A DNA stretch of 64,000 nt from Tetrastigma voinierianum (lineage: Eukaryota > Streptophyta > Magnoliopsida > Vitales > Vitaceae), in the NCBI GenBank assembly GCA_016808115.1, contig JAEQBH010000990.1:1116001-1180000 (forward strand), written 5' to 3'. The translations under genes and the position numbers were made by a program. The notes beneath the pieces were generated by a model that was given only the letters and a program-made list of their open reading frames with translations, searched no databases and was not told the DNA's origin. Of the stretch, positions 11,999 to 23,835 are shown in pieces (within the stretch, counting starts at the first letter, position 1; each line of letters begins with the position of its first letter).

Positions 11999-12124
11999 TA
12001 TGGTTTTGATGTGTTAAACCATATTTCAAGCTTATGGTTTTAAATTGTTAAACCATATTTCAAGCTTATGGTTTTGAATTGTTAAACCATATTTCAAGCT
12101 TATGGTTTTAAAAGTGTAAACTAT
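11999..12124. repeat. 34-bp tandem repeat, about 3.7 copies
   Basis: The unit starts TATGGTTTT and ends CCATATTTCAAGCT. Full copies lie at 11999-12032, 12033-12066 and 12067-12100, then a decaying partial copy. The first three differ at only a few bases in the unit's centre, so expansion is recent relative to the LTR. Confidence 0.95.
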
Positions 12125-12319
12125 ATATATAGGTTTTGGATATTGCCTGTATGCAACAGAGGTCAGAAAAATTCTAAAAAAATCACAAGTTTAGAAAAGA
12201 AAATTTTTATACTTGCTTGTCAGCAAGCAAATATTAATGCTTCACCGGATTCTCTAGTCGTTGAAGTAATGGCTTGGGGGTTTTTGCAGCCTGGCTTACT
12301 ACCTTCCGCTAGTGGGCAG

Positions 12320-13691
12320 GTGCGGCTTCAAGCCGTCCGTATGCCGAATTCTATTCCTGCCAGTGAGAACACGCCACTGAAGATTGCACACCGAACTACA
12401 GGTCATCTCCGCAGGAGTGGTCTACTTGTTTATCGCAGAGCGCTCCAAAAGTATAATTTCAAAGAGAATTATGGGGTTGGATCATTGATCGAATACTGAT
12501 CGATTTGAATATTTAAAAGTAGAAGATCGATCATTGATCCTAGGGTTCCACTCACTTCTGGATCATGTAATTCTGACTCTTCATTTTTAATAAACTCATC
12601 TAGAGCCACCGATAAATGGTCTTCTAATGAATATTTATTCGAATGTTTTTTGAAATGAAGATGATCAACAATGTTAACAATTTGTTCTACTAATACGCAT
12701 AATTTAGCTTCAGATTTGTAATCAAGCACAACATGTACCGAGCATTACTGCTCACACGTTGTCAAGAGAATGCCCAACTAAGGTTTTTAATAGTAAGGCT
12801 TGCACAAGCAATTAACATCGCACAATCCATCAGTTCAAAAGAGGTATCGAGGAATTACCTTTGGATCGCAGTGTGAGTTTCCACTGAATCCCAACAGAGA
12901 AATTTGTAACCCATTTGAACTTATAATGACAATCATAATTTGGAAAGAGTTTATTCATAAAACAAAGACTTGAGGAAATCGAATCCAATTACAAAACCTA
13001 GATATGAAAATACGAAATACTAAGATTAAAATCAAAAATGTATGTTCCGTCGAAAAATTACATGCATGAATCAAATCACCAAAGAATGAAAGTCTTCAAT
13101 CCGGATCTTCATAAAACTCTCAACTCAAAACTAGTGAAGGAAAGAAAACACTTCTTCTCTCCAAACCTAACCCTAGTGATCGTCGCCTTCCTTGTGTCCT
13201 ATCATTTATACTTTTCTAACGTCATCCTCGCGTTCATGACATCGACAAGTATGCCCTCGTTAGGGACTGTTACCGCTCAATTCCCCGTGATTATATACGG
13301 TAATGCAGACACATTAATGGTGTACTTCCAGACACTTTTTGTTATCGCTAATTTTCACAGTGTACCTAAGACATTTAGGTGTACTCTGCACACTTTGTCC
13401 ATCGCCACTTTTCGAATAAGGTGTACCAAGACACATCGTACCTAAGACACTTTGCTCACCGGTGCTTCTCTAGTACAGTTGAGTTCCCGAAACTTCATCA
13501 ATCGCTTGCCCACATCCTCCAGTGATTCATATTTGCTTCACTAATATTAAATTCTTGTACACTTACATTAGACCCGGAAGACCCGCACAAATCTAAAAAC
13601 ATAAAGCACTGTGCATCATCCTGCGTTTCGTAATACCTAGAGTGTGCTAATTTCTGCTTATAATTACTCAAGCCAATCGTGGTATTCATCA
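12320..13691 (-). repeat. Element C 3' LTR
   Basis: It aligns over its length with 22257-23603. The right end, ATTCATCA at 13684-13691, is the reverse of an LTR start TGATGAAT and abuts a polypurine tract. Several GTGTACC and GACACTTTG words recur at 13320-13460. Confidence 0.7.
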
Positions 13692-13728
13692 CACCCTTAA
13701 CTCGTATCTTGCTAGTCCCTAGCAAGAT
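13692..13728 (-). other. Element C polypurine tract and a 10-bp-arm hairpin
   Basis: On the minus strand GACTAGCAAGATACGAG leads into TTAAGGGTG right before the LTR. This GACTAGCAA...GGG layout is typical before Athila-type 3' LTRs. Bases 13706-13715 and 13719-13728 form a perfect inverted repeat (ATCTTGCTAG/CTAGCAAGAT) with a 3-base loop. Confidence 0.65.
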
Positions 13729-14019
13729 TTAGACTAGAACTACCCATCAAGCGAATTCCAACAAGGCGCTGGGCATGCGTGCTGCAAGATCCTCAAAATA
13801 GCAAATATGGAATATAATACTTCACCTACTTTAGTATGCACCAGATCACCCATTGATCCCAACCAAGGCCATACAATGAACATTACAACAAGCTAACACA
13901 AAATCAGCTATTCAAATAGAGGGTTATGGAATTAAGAAACAACAGTTGTACTATACAAACATTGAACTGTGAAGCATCGTTATAAAGGAAGCAAACTATT
14001 CAACATGAACATAACTACT

Positions 14020-15700
14020 ATGTGCCACGTCGAAAAACATCAAACATAACTGGAATCAGAAAGGTCTTAAAGGTTTGTAACGACCATAGGCTGAACGAAA
14101 AAAGGTAAATGATCGGTGCCGGGGTGTCGCATGGCCGAGGTCTACTACCCAATTGCCAACACCACCCTAGCCGGCCTAAAAACAACCACGTGACGTCATC
14201 CCCATCTCCCAGCTGTTCCATCCTCATCAGATACAGTCCAATCCTCCGACCTCCTCCGTGTCCGGGAAGTGGCATCCGCCATCGTTGTGCCTCCTTAGAA
14301 AATATGATCTGCCCCGATACGCCGCCGTCGCTTCGCCTCTTAATGCACTCAACCACCCTTATTCGCCGCTCCATCTTCTTCCAATGGGATGCGCTTCAAC
14401 GTAGTCGCTATGATTTTAAGTGATCCCGGGGGAGGGCACCAAGGCCGAGAAGGCCGAGGAGGCCGAGGCCCCAGAGATGCTCGCCGCCTGGCTGCCAGGA
14501 TAGCCTCAACCCAGCGCAAGACCTCTCTCAGGCCGCCTATTCCAGCCCACAATACTAGTCACAAGCGGCGGAAATGGAATGGTGTCCGCTTTCATGCGAA
14601 TTGCAAAATCCTCATCACACACCATATGACTAATGCATAATCGATGGTTTCGCCACACTTCATACAAAAATCGATTTGTTCTCTACTGAGATTTTTCATC
14701 GCCACCATGAATACCCGTTTCATCAAAGCATATTCGGCTTAAGCTTCCCCGTCAATTTTTTTTCAACCCATTCATGGGCACCCCAGAGTACACATAGCCA
14801 ACAACAACTGGGCATCAAAGTCGCATAGCCCCAGCGGGAGATACGGTCTGAAGACGGCTACATATTGTAAAGAATGGGCTATCAATCAGGTGATCCAAGT
14901 CGCTTACCCATCATCAATTCTAATACTTGCCTCGACCACGATTTTCCTTTAGATTGGTATAAAACTCCAACCACAAAAGAGAGGTAATGTGACTCTAACC
15001 TCGCAATACTAAGTCCAGTATTCTGCTTCTGAATAATTTCGATGGGGTGAGAGTACAAAATGTTCCAACTTACACTCTCTCGTTGAAATCCCTATTTGCA
15101 ATCATCAGCCTTATTGCAGGCTCACTCAAAATCCTCAAGAAACACCGCTCTATCTCGTCATCATTGTCGCCGACACTTCCTTACTCTCAAGACTCTATCT
15201 ACTCGCTTTCCTGTTCTTTTTCACCGGTTTCACAGGCATCCGATGCCATTTTTTCACAGCTCGCCCATAGAGGAGCCGTGCGCTTTTTCCTTTTCCGATG
15301 TTCTGGATCGTGCCATGTAGACGGCTAGATGGCAATAATGGCAATGTATAGCCCATATACATATAACAAGATCCCGTGGTCTGCTTCAATAAGCACCGCT
15401 GACTCTGCATAACCTATAACACTTTCCCGCCATACCGTGTTAAACTCAACCACCCTGGGTGACCGAATAACACCACCCAAATCCAACAAAATGCATCCAT
15501 ATATAAATGTCGAAGAGCCCAAAAAATGCTAGCGAGGATTAGGAGGCTTACCACGTCTCGACAATGACCGCATTTACTCCGCCTCAACGATGGGAAACTC
15601 GGCAACGTGACAACTTCAATTGCTTCAGAGAGGGCAACAAAAGCTGTATTGGCTTAGTAGGCTCGAAAAAAGGATTCGACCACTTAAAAAGCCACACAAC
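14020..15700 (-). pseudogene. LINE ORF2 C-terminus (zinc finger and RNase H tail)
   Basis: On the minus strand I see, from right to left, a short basic stretch, the CMKCGETIDYALVI motif at about 14600-14660 that resembles the zinc-binding domain after plant LINE reverse transcriptases, and at about 14420-14460 CPPPGSLKI, the entry of the plant LINE RNase H domain (usual form W-PPP-G-LKIN-DGA). Pieces such as GGVSGQIIFSKEAQRW follow. No RT core or poly-A end was recognised, so this is a 5'-truncated or decayed copy. The part right of 14700 is assigned by continuity only. It sits in element C between the 3' LTR and integrase. The segment is more GC-rich than its surroundings. Confidence 0.55.
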
Positions 15701-15719
15701 TTTCAGTTAAAAACCCATT

Positions 15720-15870
15720 TGCCCTAACGTCGTGTACCGGCACACTTTAATAAAATTCCAGACACTTTGTTACATCGCCTTTTTCCATCGGGTAAACCGG
15801 CACACTTAATGATACCTAGCATTAATTTTGCCCACTGTCCATTTTTGTTCATCGATACACTTTGAAGGTA
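15720..15870. repeat. Array of GTACCGGCACACTTT-like words
   Basis: GTGTACCGGCACACTTTAAT, CCAGACACTTTGTTA, AAACCGGCACACTTAATG and ATACACTTTGAAGG recur at 25-70 base spacing. Related words occur in the element C LTR at 13320-13460. Confidence 0.6.
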
Positions 15871-16929
15871 AACGCACACCTCGTTCCAATTTTTTATTTG
15901 TTTGAGCAATTATATTTGCTGATCTTAAAATTTATCTTATCATTACAGCATTTAATTAGGTTTGTTTGCATGCTCAACTTTTCTTTTGTTCATATTCTTA
16001 ACTTTGTTGTGTTCATAAGGTGGTCTTTGTGCTTCCTTCAGCGGATGCTCAAATCTTTCCGTGGGATTCTTGCTATTCAATGATCGGGGTTCTAGGGTTC
16101 GAACTAATTTGGCAACTTAAAAACCAGAAATATAGTTTGCAAAAGGATGAGAGCAAATCTGAGTTCGCAGATATCTTGATAAAAATAAATAGCCTCTAAT
16201 CATTTCCAGTTATGCTAGAATGTTATAAGAGACCATGATGTAGAGTTAACATGACATGTAAATTAGATGCTAAATAGACAAAAATAATAGATGAGAAAAA
16301 ATATAGCATTAGATGCGTAGTTTGTGGCGACATCAACGACGAGAATGCAAAGAGGACCGATCACGGAAGAACAAAGGAAGGTGATGCGTATGTTCGTTAA
16401 GGTGCTTTGTCTGATAAGATGATGTGGGTAATACATGGAAATCATGCGGTATACGTTCTGGTCGAGCATTATACTCGAAAAGAGCCATATGAAGGAAATT
16501 TTGACCGCATTGAACATGTAACGGCATGGTTGGATTCAACTAGTGTACACCTACCCTACAGCGAAAGGCTGTGCCTCGATGCATAGACTAAGGAGTACCA
16601 CAATGGCGGTGAAGGCAAACCAGGAGCGGGGACCCAGGTTGTTATATTTGTTGTGGTAATTATTATTATTATTGTATTTGTTTTTTTGAAAAGCAAATGA
16701 AGTAAAAATAAGAAATAGAAAGTAAAACGAAAATAAAAACAAAATCAAAAATACTCTAGCAGATGGAGAATGGCTTTGGTGGGTATCCTGGTAGAATGGA
16801 TCTACGATCAGCGCTCTAATTTCTTGAAGAAGATTGAGCTGCTCTAGAGAATGGCTTGAGGCGTTGACCATTAACTGAAAGACTTCCGGTCTCACGGTTC
16901 CTCAGCAATCTCCACGGCTCATTATGGAA
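15871..16929. other. Element C interior, no recognised gene
   Basis: No motif was recognised on either strand. It contains a short ATT trinucleotide run near 16655. It lies left of integrase, where Athila elements carry an env-position frame, but nothing like that frame is visible. Confidence 0.4.
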
Positions 16930-17880
16930 AAGACTACTTTAACAATGAATATTCGGTCTGACGAAGAAGTTTCCACAGAACCGTCTGGCCCAGAAGGTAT
17001 AGCCGAGGACCTTTTGGTTTGATTCGAGCGTTTTCGGGCAATAGTTTTGTCAATGTGGAAAGGGCCCAGGTCGCTCTTTGTGGTCTGGAGCTTTCATATG
17101 ACTCTAAATGCAATATCAAGCTCATTTAAGTACGCAACCATGACTGTTTACACCTTGAGTTAAATCAGTCGCCTTTCTAATAGCCGATAAACTCATCATT
17201 TCCATTTCGGTAGTGGATAATGACCTTTCCATAACCAGCCTATAGAGTATACAGAATGGTTTAAAAGCGGTGATGTAGGCCCAAAACGTCGGCAAGTCGA
17301 AGAGACCAGATCTTTGCGGAGTTGGAGCAACCGTTTACAAAACTTGTGTTTATCTCCTATTAGCTAAATTCAAACATTTAGTTGGTGCGAACTTTATGGA
17401 GTAACTCCATATTTTTGATTTTTGAAAGATCGAGTGCAAAGTGGAGTCCGCATTAACAATAATTGCGCGAGGTACTCCAAACGAGAAAAAATGTGTTTCC
17501 TTTATACGTTCAAAAACAACCTTGTAGTCGGTTCGCGTGGGAATAGCTTAGACCCATAGACACATAATCTGAGATAACGGAATGTAAAGATATACCTGAG
17601 AGGCTTATAAGTCTATACCCCAAACGATAAAAAAATTTCGTGATTAGGGTGGAGTAAGAGGCATCATGTTCCTTTGTGACTCGCTGATGAGACTTGTCTG
17701 AGTTTGCGAGTCGAAACAATCTTTACTTGGTAGGCCGGTAAAAACCGGCTTGCGAACTCCTTTATCTGTTTGTTCAGGTCTGCGAGGAGAAATGTCATAT
17801 ATGGAAGCTTCGGAATGGCAAAAAGTTAAGATCCTAATCTGCTCATCATTAGGTACACATCTTCTCATTATTTGATCTGG
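16930..17880 (-). pseudogene. Element C integrase
   Basis: Integrase joins element cDNA to the host chromosome. The zinc-binding N-terminus reads MRRCVPNDEQIRILTFCHSE then KDCFD and NMMPLTP (17868-17650). The core follows, frameshifted: FRYLRLCVYGSKL corresponds to the YILVAVDYVSKWVEA block, HIFSRLEYLAQL to the NIFSRFGVPRAI block, and FWAYITAFKPF to the LWAYRTAYKTP block. A MEMMSL stretch then leads to the C-terminal tail near 16940. At least six stops or shifts are present. The order on the minus strand, with RNase H to the right, fits Ty3/gypsy. Confidence 0.72.
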
Positions 17881-18149
17881 ACAGTATTTAAATAGATATG
17901 GATCATCAAAGTAATACTTCTTAATATCATCAAAATTTCTTTTGTTGGGATGTCCATTGGGATAAGGTCGACCCGTTGACTAGGTAATTTACAATGTCGG
18001 CATACCATGGGCAATGAACAAGAGCAAAGAGTTGCTCATCGGAAAATACCATCCTATGGGTATGCCATGAGAATTTGATTATGGAACTAATCGAGATAGA
18101 AGTAATTCGTGACCACATTTTCAACCCCTTTTATCTTTAATGGTCAAAT

Positions 18150-18560
18150 TGAATTTTTTGGCATAGGGAGGATCCACCTGCCCTAGTTAAGCAGCGGCTG
18201 TATCTGGCAGAGCAAGTATTTCAAGGTTGCATGGTCTGTGAAAATGGTCACGGAAGAGCCTTTGACAATGTATGACCCTAAGTGCTCTACGAAGAAACGT
18301 GACTAGAAACTCTTTTACGTAGTCGTGTAGTTGGCACAGGCTGAGTCTAATCTTTGTGGCGTAATAGAATTACAAAGCCTTTTTGTCTTCCCTTTGTGCA
18401 ACACATTTCCCTATTGCATAATCACTAGCGTCTGCATGGTCTGAATGGAAGGTCCCGATTAGGGCGAGTGGAGTGAAGGCACTAACATGTTGAGTTTAGT
18501 AAAGCAATATCACGAAACTTGTGACCATGTGAAAGGGATATCTTTGCAGCGTACATAAAG
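18150..18560 (-). pseudogene. Element C RNase H
   Basis: DASDYAIG followed by VAQREDKKAL, then FYYATKI, TDHATLKYLL and a short tail match the RNase H domain of Ty3/gypsy pol, which removes RNA from the cDNA hybrid. The family form is CDASDYAIGAVL...YYASKTL...TDHAALKYL. The catalytic Asp of DASDYA and of TDHA are still present, but frames shift between them. Confidence 0.72.
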
Positions 18561-18579
18561 GCTGACGATAGCACTAAAA

Positions 18580-19110
18580 TCTTTTATAATCTTACGTAGA
18601 AACCAACGTGACCCAAGAATGACCTTATGTCTCTAGCACTTAGGGTCAGGTGGTTCAGTATTCGCTTTGGCCTTATCAGTGATGCCATTTTTGATTTATA
18701 CGCTGTGACAATCCTTATGTTACCATGATAACCATTTTCCACAGTTACTTTGATTTTCTCTGGCTTTTCCAAAGACATGATAAATTCTCGCGGATCTTAG
18801 GTAGTCATGGCGAGAAAGTGTCAGCATTTCCAGTGTAGTTATCTGCAATATAAAGGTCCCGTCATGCAGTTGAAGGACAGGTGCGTTGCATATCGAGAGG
18901 CATTTTACCAAGGCCAGAAAATTGCAAAGGACAAGTGAATGGATTTTGCGATCTTGTTATCTCCAAATTGGGTTGTACCCTGGTGCCATAGAAAACAGAT
19001 AAATTCATGCCTGACTCTCTGCTGTGTTTAAGTCAAACCGAAGCGGAAGGAAAATGGGTCTTTCCTAGTACTTGCGGTGGTTCCCCTGTCAGCTGCACAC
19101 CACTCCATCA
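18580..19110 (-). pseudogene. Element C reverse transcriptase
   Basis: Recognised blocks on the minus strand are STRKDPFSF (family ATRKDHFPLPF), APGYNPI (FSGYNQI), KCLSICNAP (PFGLCNAP) and the end block ARDIRSFLGHVGFYVRL (VRSFLGHAGFYRRF). The catalytic DD box cannot be read in a clean frame. Order and spacing match Athila RT. Gag and protease of this element are not identifiable further right. Confidence 0.7.
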
Positions 19111-22100
19111 CTACGGAAGTGACACGAGGTGCAGAATGAATATGTTGTTTTGGTTGGCGACCACGCTCAGTTTCTTGGAACTACACAATGTTGAACTAAC
19201 CACTTACTCTCACCAATGAGGTAATATTTACCACATCCAAGGTTTAAACTACTTCTGCCATTAACTCATTGTTGATTGGGTAAGTATCTATATTGGTTGG
19301 AAAGATTTAACATCTCTCTAGTAGAATTCATCTATGTGCGGATCAGAGTAATTTATATCATCATGATGTCAGCTTACTAAACAGTTACATGAAAGTTTTC
19401 AATATCTCAGTTGATTCTGGATCATTCTGAGGCGATATGATTATTGGAAAAGTCTCTCTTCGTCCCCCCAGAGAAGGCATATTTGAGGTGTGTGGGTAGG
19501 GTTTTGGCTCAGCTTGATGTTTTCTCAGAAGGCGATCATCTTGTCATCATTAATGTGTGGTTGGGGTGAACACGGTCGCTTCAATACCTCGGCATGTTGA
19601 TTGTGGAGTGTAGAAACTCCGACTTCGGTGTGGTCACTTCCCTCTCGTCAAACTCGGGTGACCCAACATATGACTTAAGAGGGTCATCATGCAGGACATA
19701 TCGATATTTGTGTACCAAAGTCAACCATGTTGAGCTTTACTTTTATCTTCTTCATCCCCCGTTCCCATGATAACGTTGAAGATATTTCAAGTTACGCGAA
19801 TCATGTTGCGATGATGATATATTGAGCCTCCACCACAATGTAAATTACGCATTATGGTTGCCGAGAATGATACCGAAGTCTTTGAAGCCCAGGTTTGCTC
19901 CCAGCGGTTTCTGGGGCCAGTGTCGAAACGCAATAAAATCACGGGGAAATGGACTTGTCCGCGTACCCAATAAATCTTTACTATCACACAGAATTTTACA
20001 CTGGTGATAATTGGAGGTGAAATCGTGGTTGGCTCTATTCTCTAACCCTAGATCACATATCTTGAATAGGTAACAATTAACGCGCACAAAGTCATAAGCG
20101 TGTCTAACTTTGATTTACCACTACTGCTGAAATGGTGGAGCTTTGGGGTCTTTGTGTTTTTGAGACCAGTTGTTTAAATAAGTGAAATGGTGCTGGTCGT
20201 GAGAGGGCCTCATGGTTGTTTCTAATTTCCTTTTTCGTTGCAATCTTTAGAAATTTAGCATATGTTAGATTTTAGCAATGACATCTAGCCAGGGAATGTT
20301 CGGTTCACGGGCAGCTCTTAAATCACCGGCATGGTTATTCACTTTTCTTTGGTGTGCCGACTATAGAAGTGTGTTTGGAGAGGATTTAGGTAGCCTTGTC
20401 TTCCTCAGTTCCCATTCAACTGACATTTGTCAGGACTTGAAACTGTCACGATGCCTCCTCCCTCAGGCCAGGTCACCCCAGAGATTTGTGATGGTTCTTT
20501 GGTTTGAATGGTTTTATCAGGCTGCCCCGCCAGGTAGACAATAACCTGGCCTGCAAAGAGTCTCCTCATGGACTTGACCTCCCACCTTTATTTTGACCTT
20601 GTGGGTTTTGAATAAATTTGAGTGATTTTCTTGGTGAAGGAGTTACATGATGAGGTTAACTTGGTTATCAGGATCTCATCATTCAGGCGATTCGAGTCTG
20701 TGTTTGTGGATTCTTTGGGTTTATCCACAGTATAGCGATCATCCTCAGGACTTCTCCCTGGCGGGAGGTTGATGTGTTCATTTGATGGTAAGGTCGCCAT
20801 TTCAGATGGATCAAACGCCAGATTTAAGATTCAGAAATCATGAGGCCTTGATTAAATGGTGAGATGATTGTAAAAGCGTAGTTTTAGTGTGGAACCTTGA
20901 TTGTTTGGCAGTTAGTTGGCCTCCTTCATTTCTCCAAACTAAGAATAGGGTGCTTGCCAAGTCAGGGTTATATGTTTGAAAATATGGAGTTTGAGTTTCC
21001 TTTGGTAGTTAAAGGCTTGTGAAACGCTCTGTTGAATTACGCCATTTGCGAGGAAGGTTTGGGCATAATGGTTGAATCGTGAGATCGCTGCTTGCTAATG
21101 TGCTCTCATCTGGAGTCAATTAATTGTCGAGGTATTTGAGCACACTAGTTACTCGTGCGCCTTTTCATCTGTGGCCTCCATTTCATGTTAAAATTAATGA
21201 TTTTCTTTACAACTCATATTCTTAAGTGATGGATTCCGCCCCCTGTGATGTTGTATTCACTAGCGGTGGAGGTGTTCTGATCTCCCCAAAGTTCGAGCCA
21301 TTCTGCTGTGTTAAAAAAGTTAGATTGCTTCCTAGCACTCTTTTCATAAATTAACACCACATCATCTGGATGTATTGTTTAATATTCAAAGATAATCCTT
21401 GGTGAAATGTATATTGTGTCAATCCATGGTGGGGATGCATGGAGAGATCGCCTCATCTTTCATCATGACGAAGGTTCATGACTTGGAAAAAGTTACGATT
21501 GCCAGCATGACATTAGTAAATCAGGAGGAAAAATTATTTGAACTCATTCATATATTTTGTATAAAGATTGATTCGATTTTTGAAGTAAATTGAATTTTAC
21601 TTCCTTTAAAAATAAAATAAAGCCAAACCAGATTATCTTGGAAGATGACGGTGAGGAAATGCGAGCGCAAACATCTTAAATCTCTCATGAATGGACAGGA
21701 TTCTGGTTGAACCATGATATATCTTTTTAAAAAAGACGGATCATTTCCGATTTCATTAAAAATTGATTGAAGGCCCCTCTTCGAGGGAAGGCGAATGCAA
21801 AAAATTGGTTGTAGTCTTTGAGGTTGTAGGATTTCTGAAGGGTTCTTCACATTCAATTAAAGGCGGGGGAGACCTCTATATTGATTTATTGAAGTTAACA
21901 TTTCCCTCTTAATCTGATTCAGGAGTGCAAACTAACCACCATCATATTGTGAGTTCAGTGATTCTTATTAAGGTTAACCAGGAATCACAGTGGTGTTTCA
22001 TTAACGAGGTTCTTTGATTCTAGGATAATGATCCATTTGAAGTATAATGTTATCTTTGAGACAATTACATTATATTATCAGTTCTCCAATTCTGGAATAC

Positions 22101-22228
22101 TAACATTCAGGTATTTAACCAGTTAGAACCAGTGACTATCTTATAACCAAAGTCATTTTGCTTGTTTCTCACTAAACAAATAATAAAAAAAATGGAGAGC
22201 GTCTGGGGTTGATGATACAGGTGCCCTC
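19111..22228. other. Element C gag-protease region, unresolved
   Basis: By position this should hold RT N-terminus, protease, gag and leader. Only weak fragments are seen on the minus strand, such as an open frame at 20588-20800 rich in charged residues. Nothing can be assigned with confidence. Confidence 0.35.
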
Positions 22229-22250
22229 TTTACTCTTCCCGGTCAAGTAC
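22229..22250 (-). other. Possible degenerate primer-binding site of element C
   Basis: CTTCCCGGTCAAGTACATAG on the plus strand, just left of the LTR start, could be a worn form of the Athila site TCCCCGGCAACGGCGCCA. Position supports it more than sequence does. Confidence 0.3.
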
Positions 22251-22256
22251 ATAGTT

Positions 22257-23603
22257 GGTGTATCCCAAACAACGGCTCCAATCCTTCGTTCATATCATGT
22301 CAAAGTTCTGTTCGGCGTAGAATTAGTTAACTCCCCAGCGTTCTGTCACTAGCTGAGAATCACGGTCATCCAGGGAGTGATCACTTTTATTAATCAGTGG
22401 AAGTAGTTTCTCCCACAGAAAAATATATTTCGAAAATTATGGGAGTTGGATTGTTGATTGGAATGATTGATTCGAGTTCCGATCTTTAATAATGAAGGCG
22501 TTTATGGGATCTTGGGTTCAAATCATACAAATCAATAATTCCACTATTCTTTTTAAACAATAGAGACCAATTATTGTGGTCTTGATGAATATTCATTATG
22601 AATATCTTTTGAAACGAAAGATGATTGAACAATCATTAGTCTTGTTCCCTGATTAATCTGGTTCCTTAAACTACATTTGTAATCGACATTATATCAGGAG
22701 TATTATGATTCCTTGCATTCATCAGGAAGATACCTTCAGTTTTAATAATTATTTGCTACAAGCAATTAACATGCCTGAATCATTGAGTTCAAAAAATGAG
22801 AGAATTGTAGGTGGTGAGTTTTCCACAGTGATCCCGACCAGGAAGAAAATTTAGAACTCCACTGGAGACTTATAATGACAATCGCAATGGAAGAAGTTTA
22901 TTCGTAAAAACAGCGCTGAGAATCGATCATTGTGGCTTCGAATATGACATCAAATACAAAGATTAAATCAAATGTATGTTCACTCTTTGACAATTACATG
23001 TGCATGATCGAAATGCGAAATTGCAAGTCTTCGTGGATCCTGTAAAACTTCAGCTCAAAGCTATGAAGAAAGCACGCCTTGCCGGAAACGCTAACCGCAT
23101 TCGAGTATGCCTGTGTATTACTATTGCTTTTATACTCTTTTCTAATGTATCTAGTGTTAAGGATGATTCAATAAAGTAATATCTGGTTGGATCCATTTTA
23201 TCAATTTCCGCCTTCTCTTGCGTGTATCCGTTACGATAGCTGATCTGGTACTTTTGCTCACGCTAATTACTGGATTAATAAGTACGAACAAATATCGGTA
23301 CGCTTTGTCCATGCCACTTTAGTCAAGTTATCAAAATTTTGATGGAAAAGTGCCGACACCTTTGCTCTTTGATTATTCCTCTGTTGTTGGAGTTCACGAC
23401 TATCAATCGTTTTGTCTCATGATTCATAGCAGCTGGACGCGATCTTGCGCCCAGTAAGACGGGCTACAAGAGGCGTACCGATCACAAAACCGGCAAGCGA
23501 TTAAAGTACCTATCCTATACCCAAAGTATTAAAAATTTAAGTGCGACATGTGTTCATTGAAATATCAAATTCTTTTTCGTTGCATGATATGTTAATCGGT
23601 TGG
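22257..23603 (-). repeat. Element C 5' LTR
   Basis: It aligns with 12320-13691 in order along its whole length, with many small indels. The right end meets the element D primer site, so the exact last base is ambiguous. Confidence 0.65.
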
Positions 23604-23620
23604 TGGTATCAAAGCGGTCT
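23604..23620 (+). other. Element D primer-binding site (initiator Met tRNA type)
   Basis: TGGTATCAAAGCGGTCT followed by TGGAAACCACAGTG matches the TGGTATCAGAGC primer site of chromoviruses with one change. It sits 230 bases before the gag ATG. Confidence 0.6.
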
Positions 23621-23835
23621 TGGAAACCACAGTGTTTATTAACATTAGTAGATCTTTCTTACCACTATTTTCTGCTGTGTAATAATGCATTTTCAATTCT
23701 GATTACATATAGTAAGTGTTTAAGTATTAACGTTGATTTATTTTGTTTTATTTTATTTTGAGATGAAACACCTATTGGGGTGAGAAGACATTAAATTATT
23801 CTGGAAACCATTCGGGGCTTTGAAAATGCCGCGTA

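Larger units (their letters stand above)
10751..12319 (+). repeat. Element D 5' LTR
   Basis: It aligns loosely with 27864-29300. Shared landmarks are CTTCTT then TTTTGAAAGTTG near the start, the AATAATAAGAAT block, AAACTTCTCTC followed by ATCTAC/TCTCAAG, and an ATTTAATCA block near 11790. The match is patchy and indel-rich. It carries a 34-bp tandem array not seen in the other LTR. Confidence 0.6.
12320..23603 (-). mobile_element. Element C: Athila-like Ty3/gypsy inserted at the LTR/primer-site end of element D
   Basis: This minus-strand element has LTRs of about 1.36 kb at 12320-13691 and 22257-23603. They share, for example, ATGTATGTTC at 13038 and 22975, and ACTTATAATGACAATC at 12919 and 22867. 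Inside, in minus order from right to left, are RT, RNase H and integrase with Athila-type wording (MRRCVPNDEQIRILTFCHSE, NMMPLTP). A LINE tail lies in its 3' part. Ends are set by LTR alignment and are accurate to perhaps 30 bases. The target duplication was not resolved. Confidence 0.7.

Noticed and set aside
11999..12124. Regular short repeats that might suggest a CRISPR array
   Set aside because: The units are directly abutting with no spacers, and the context is a plant retrotransposon.
12143..12499. 118-codon open frame on the plus strand
   Set aside because: It crosses the boundary between the element D LTR and the element C LTR, so it is a chance frame.
13038..13445. 135-codon open frame on the plus strand
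   Set aside because: It lies wholly inside the element C LTR, and its counterpart in the other LTR is not open.
14109..14640. Overlapping plus-strand frames rich in Arg and Pro
   Set aside because: The minus strand carries recognisable LINE zinc-finger and RNase H motifs over the same bases.
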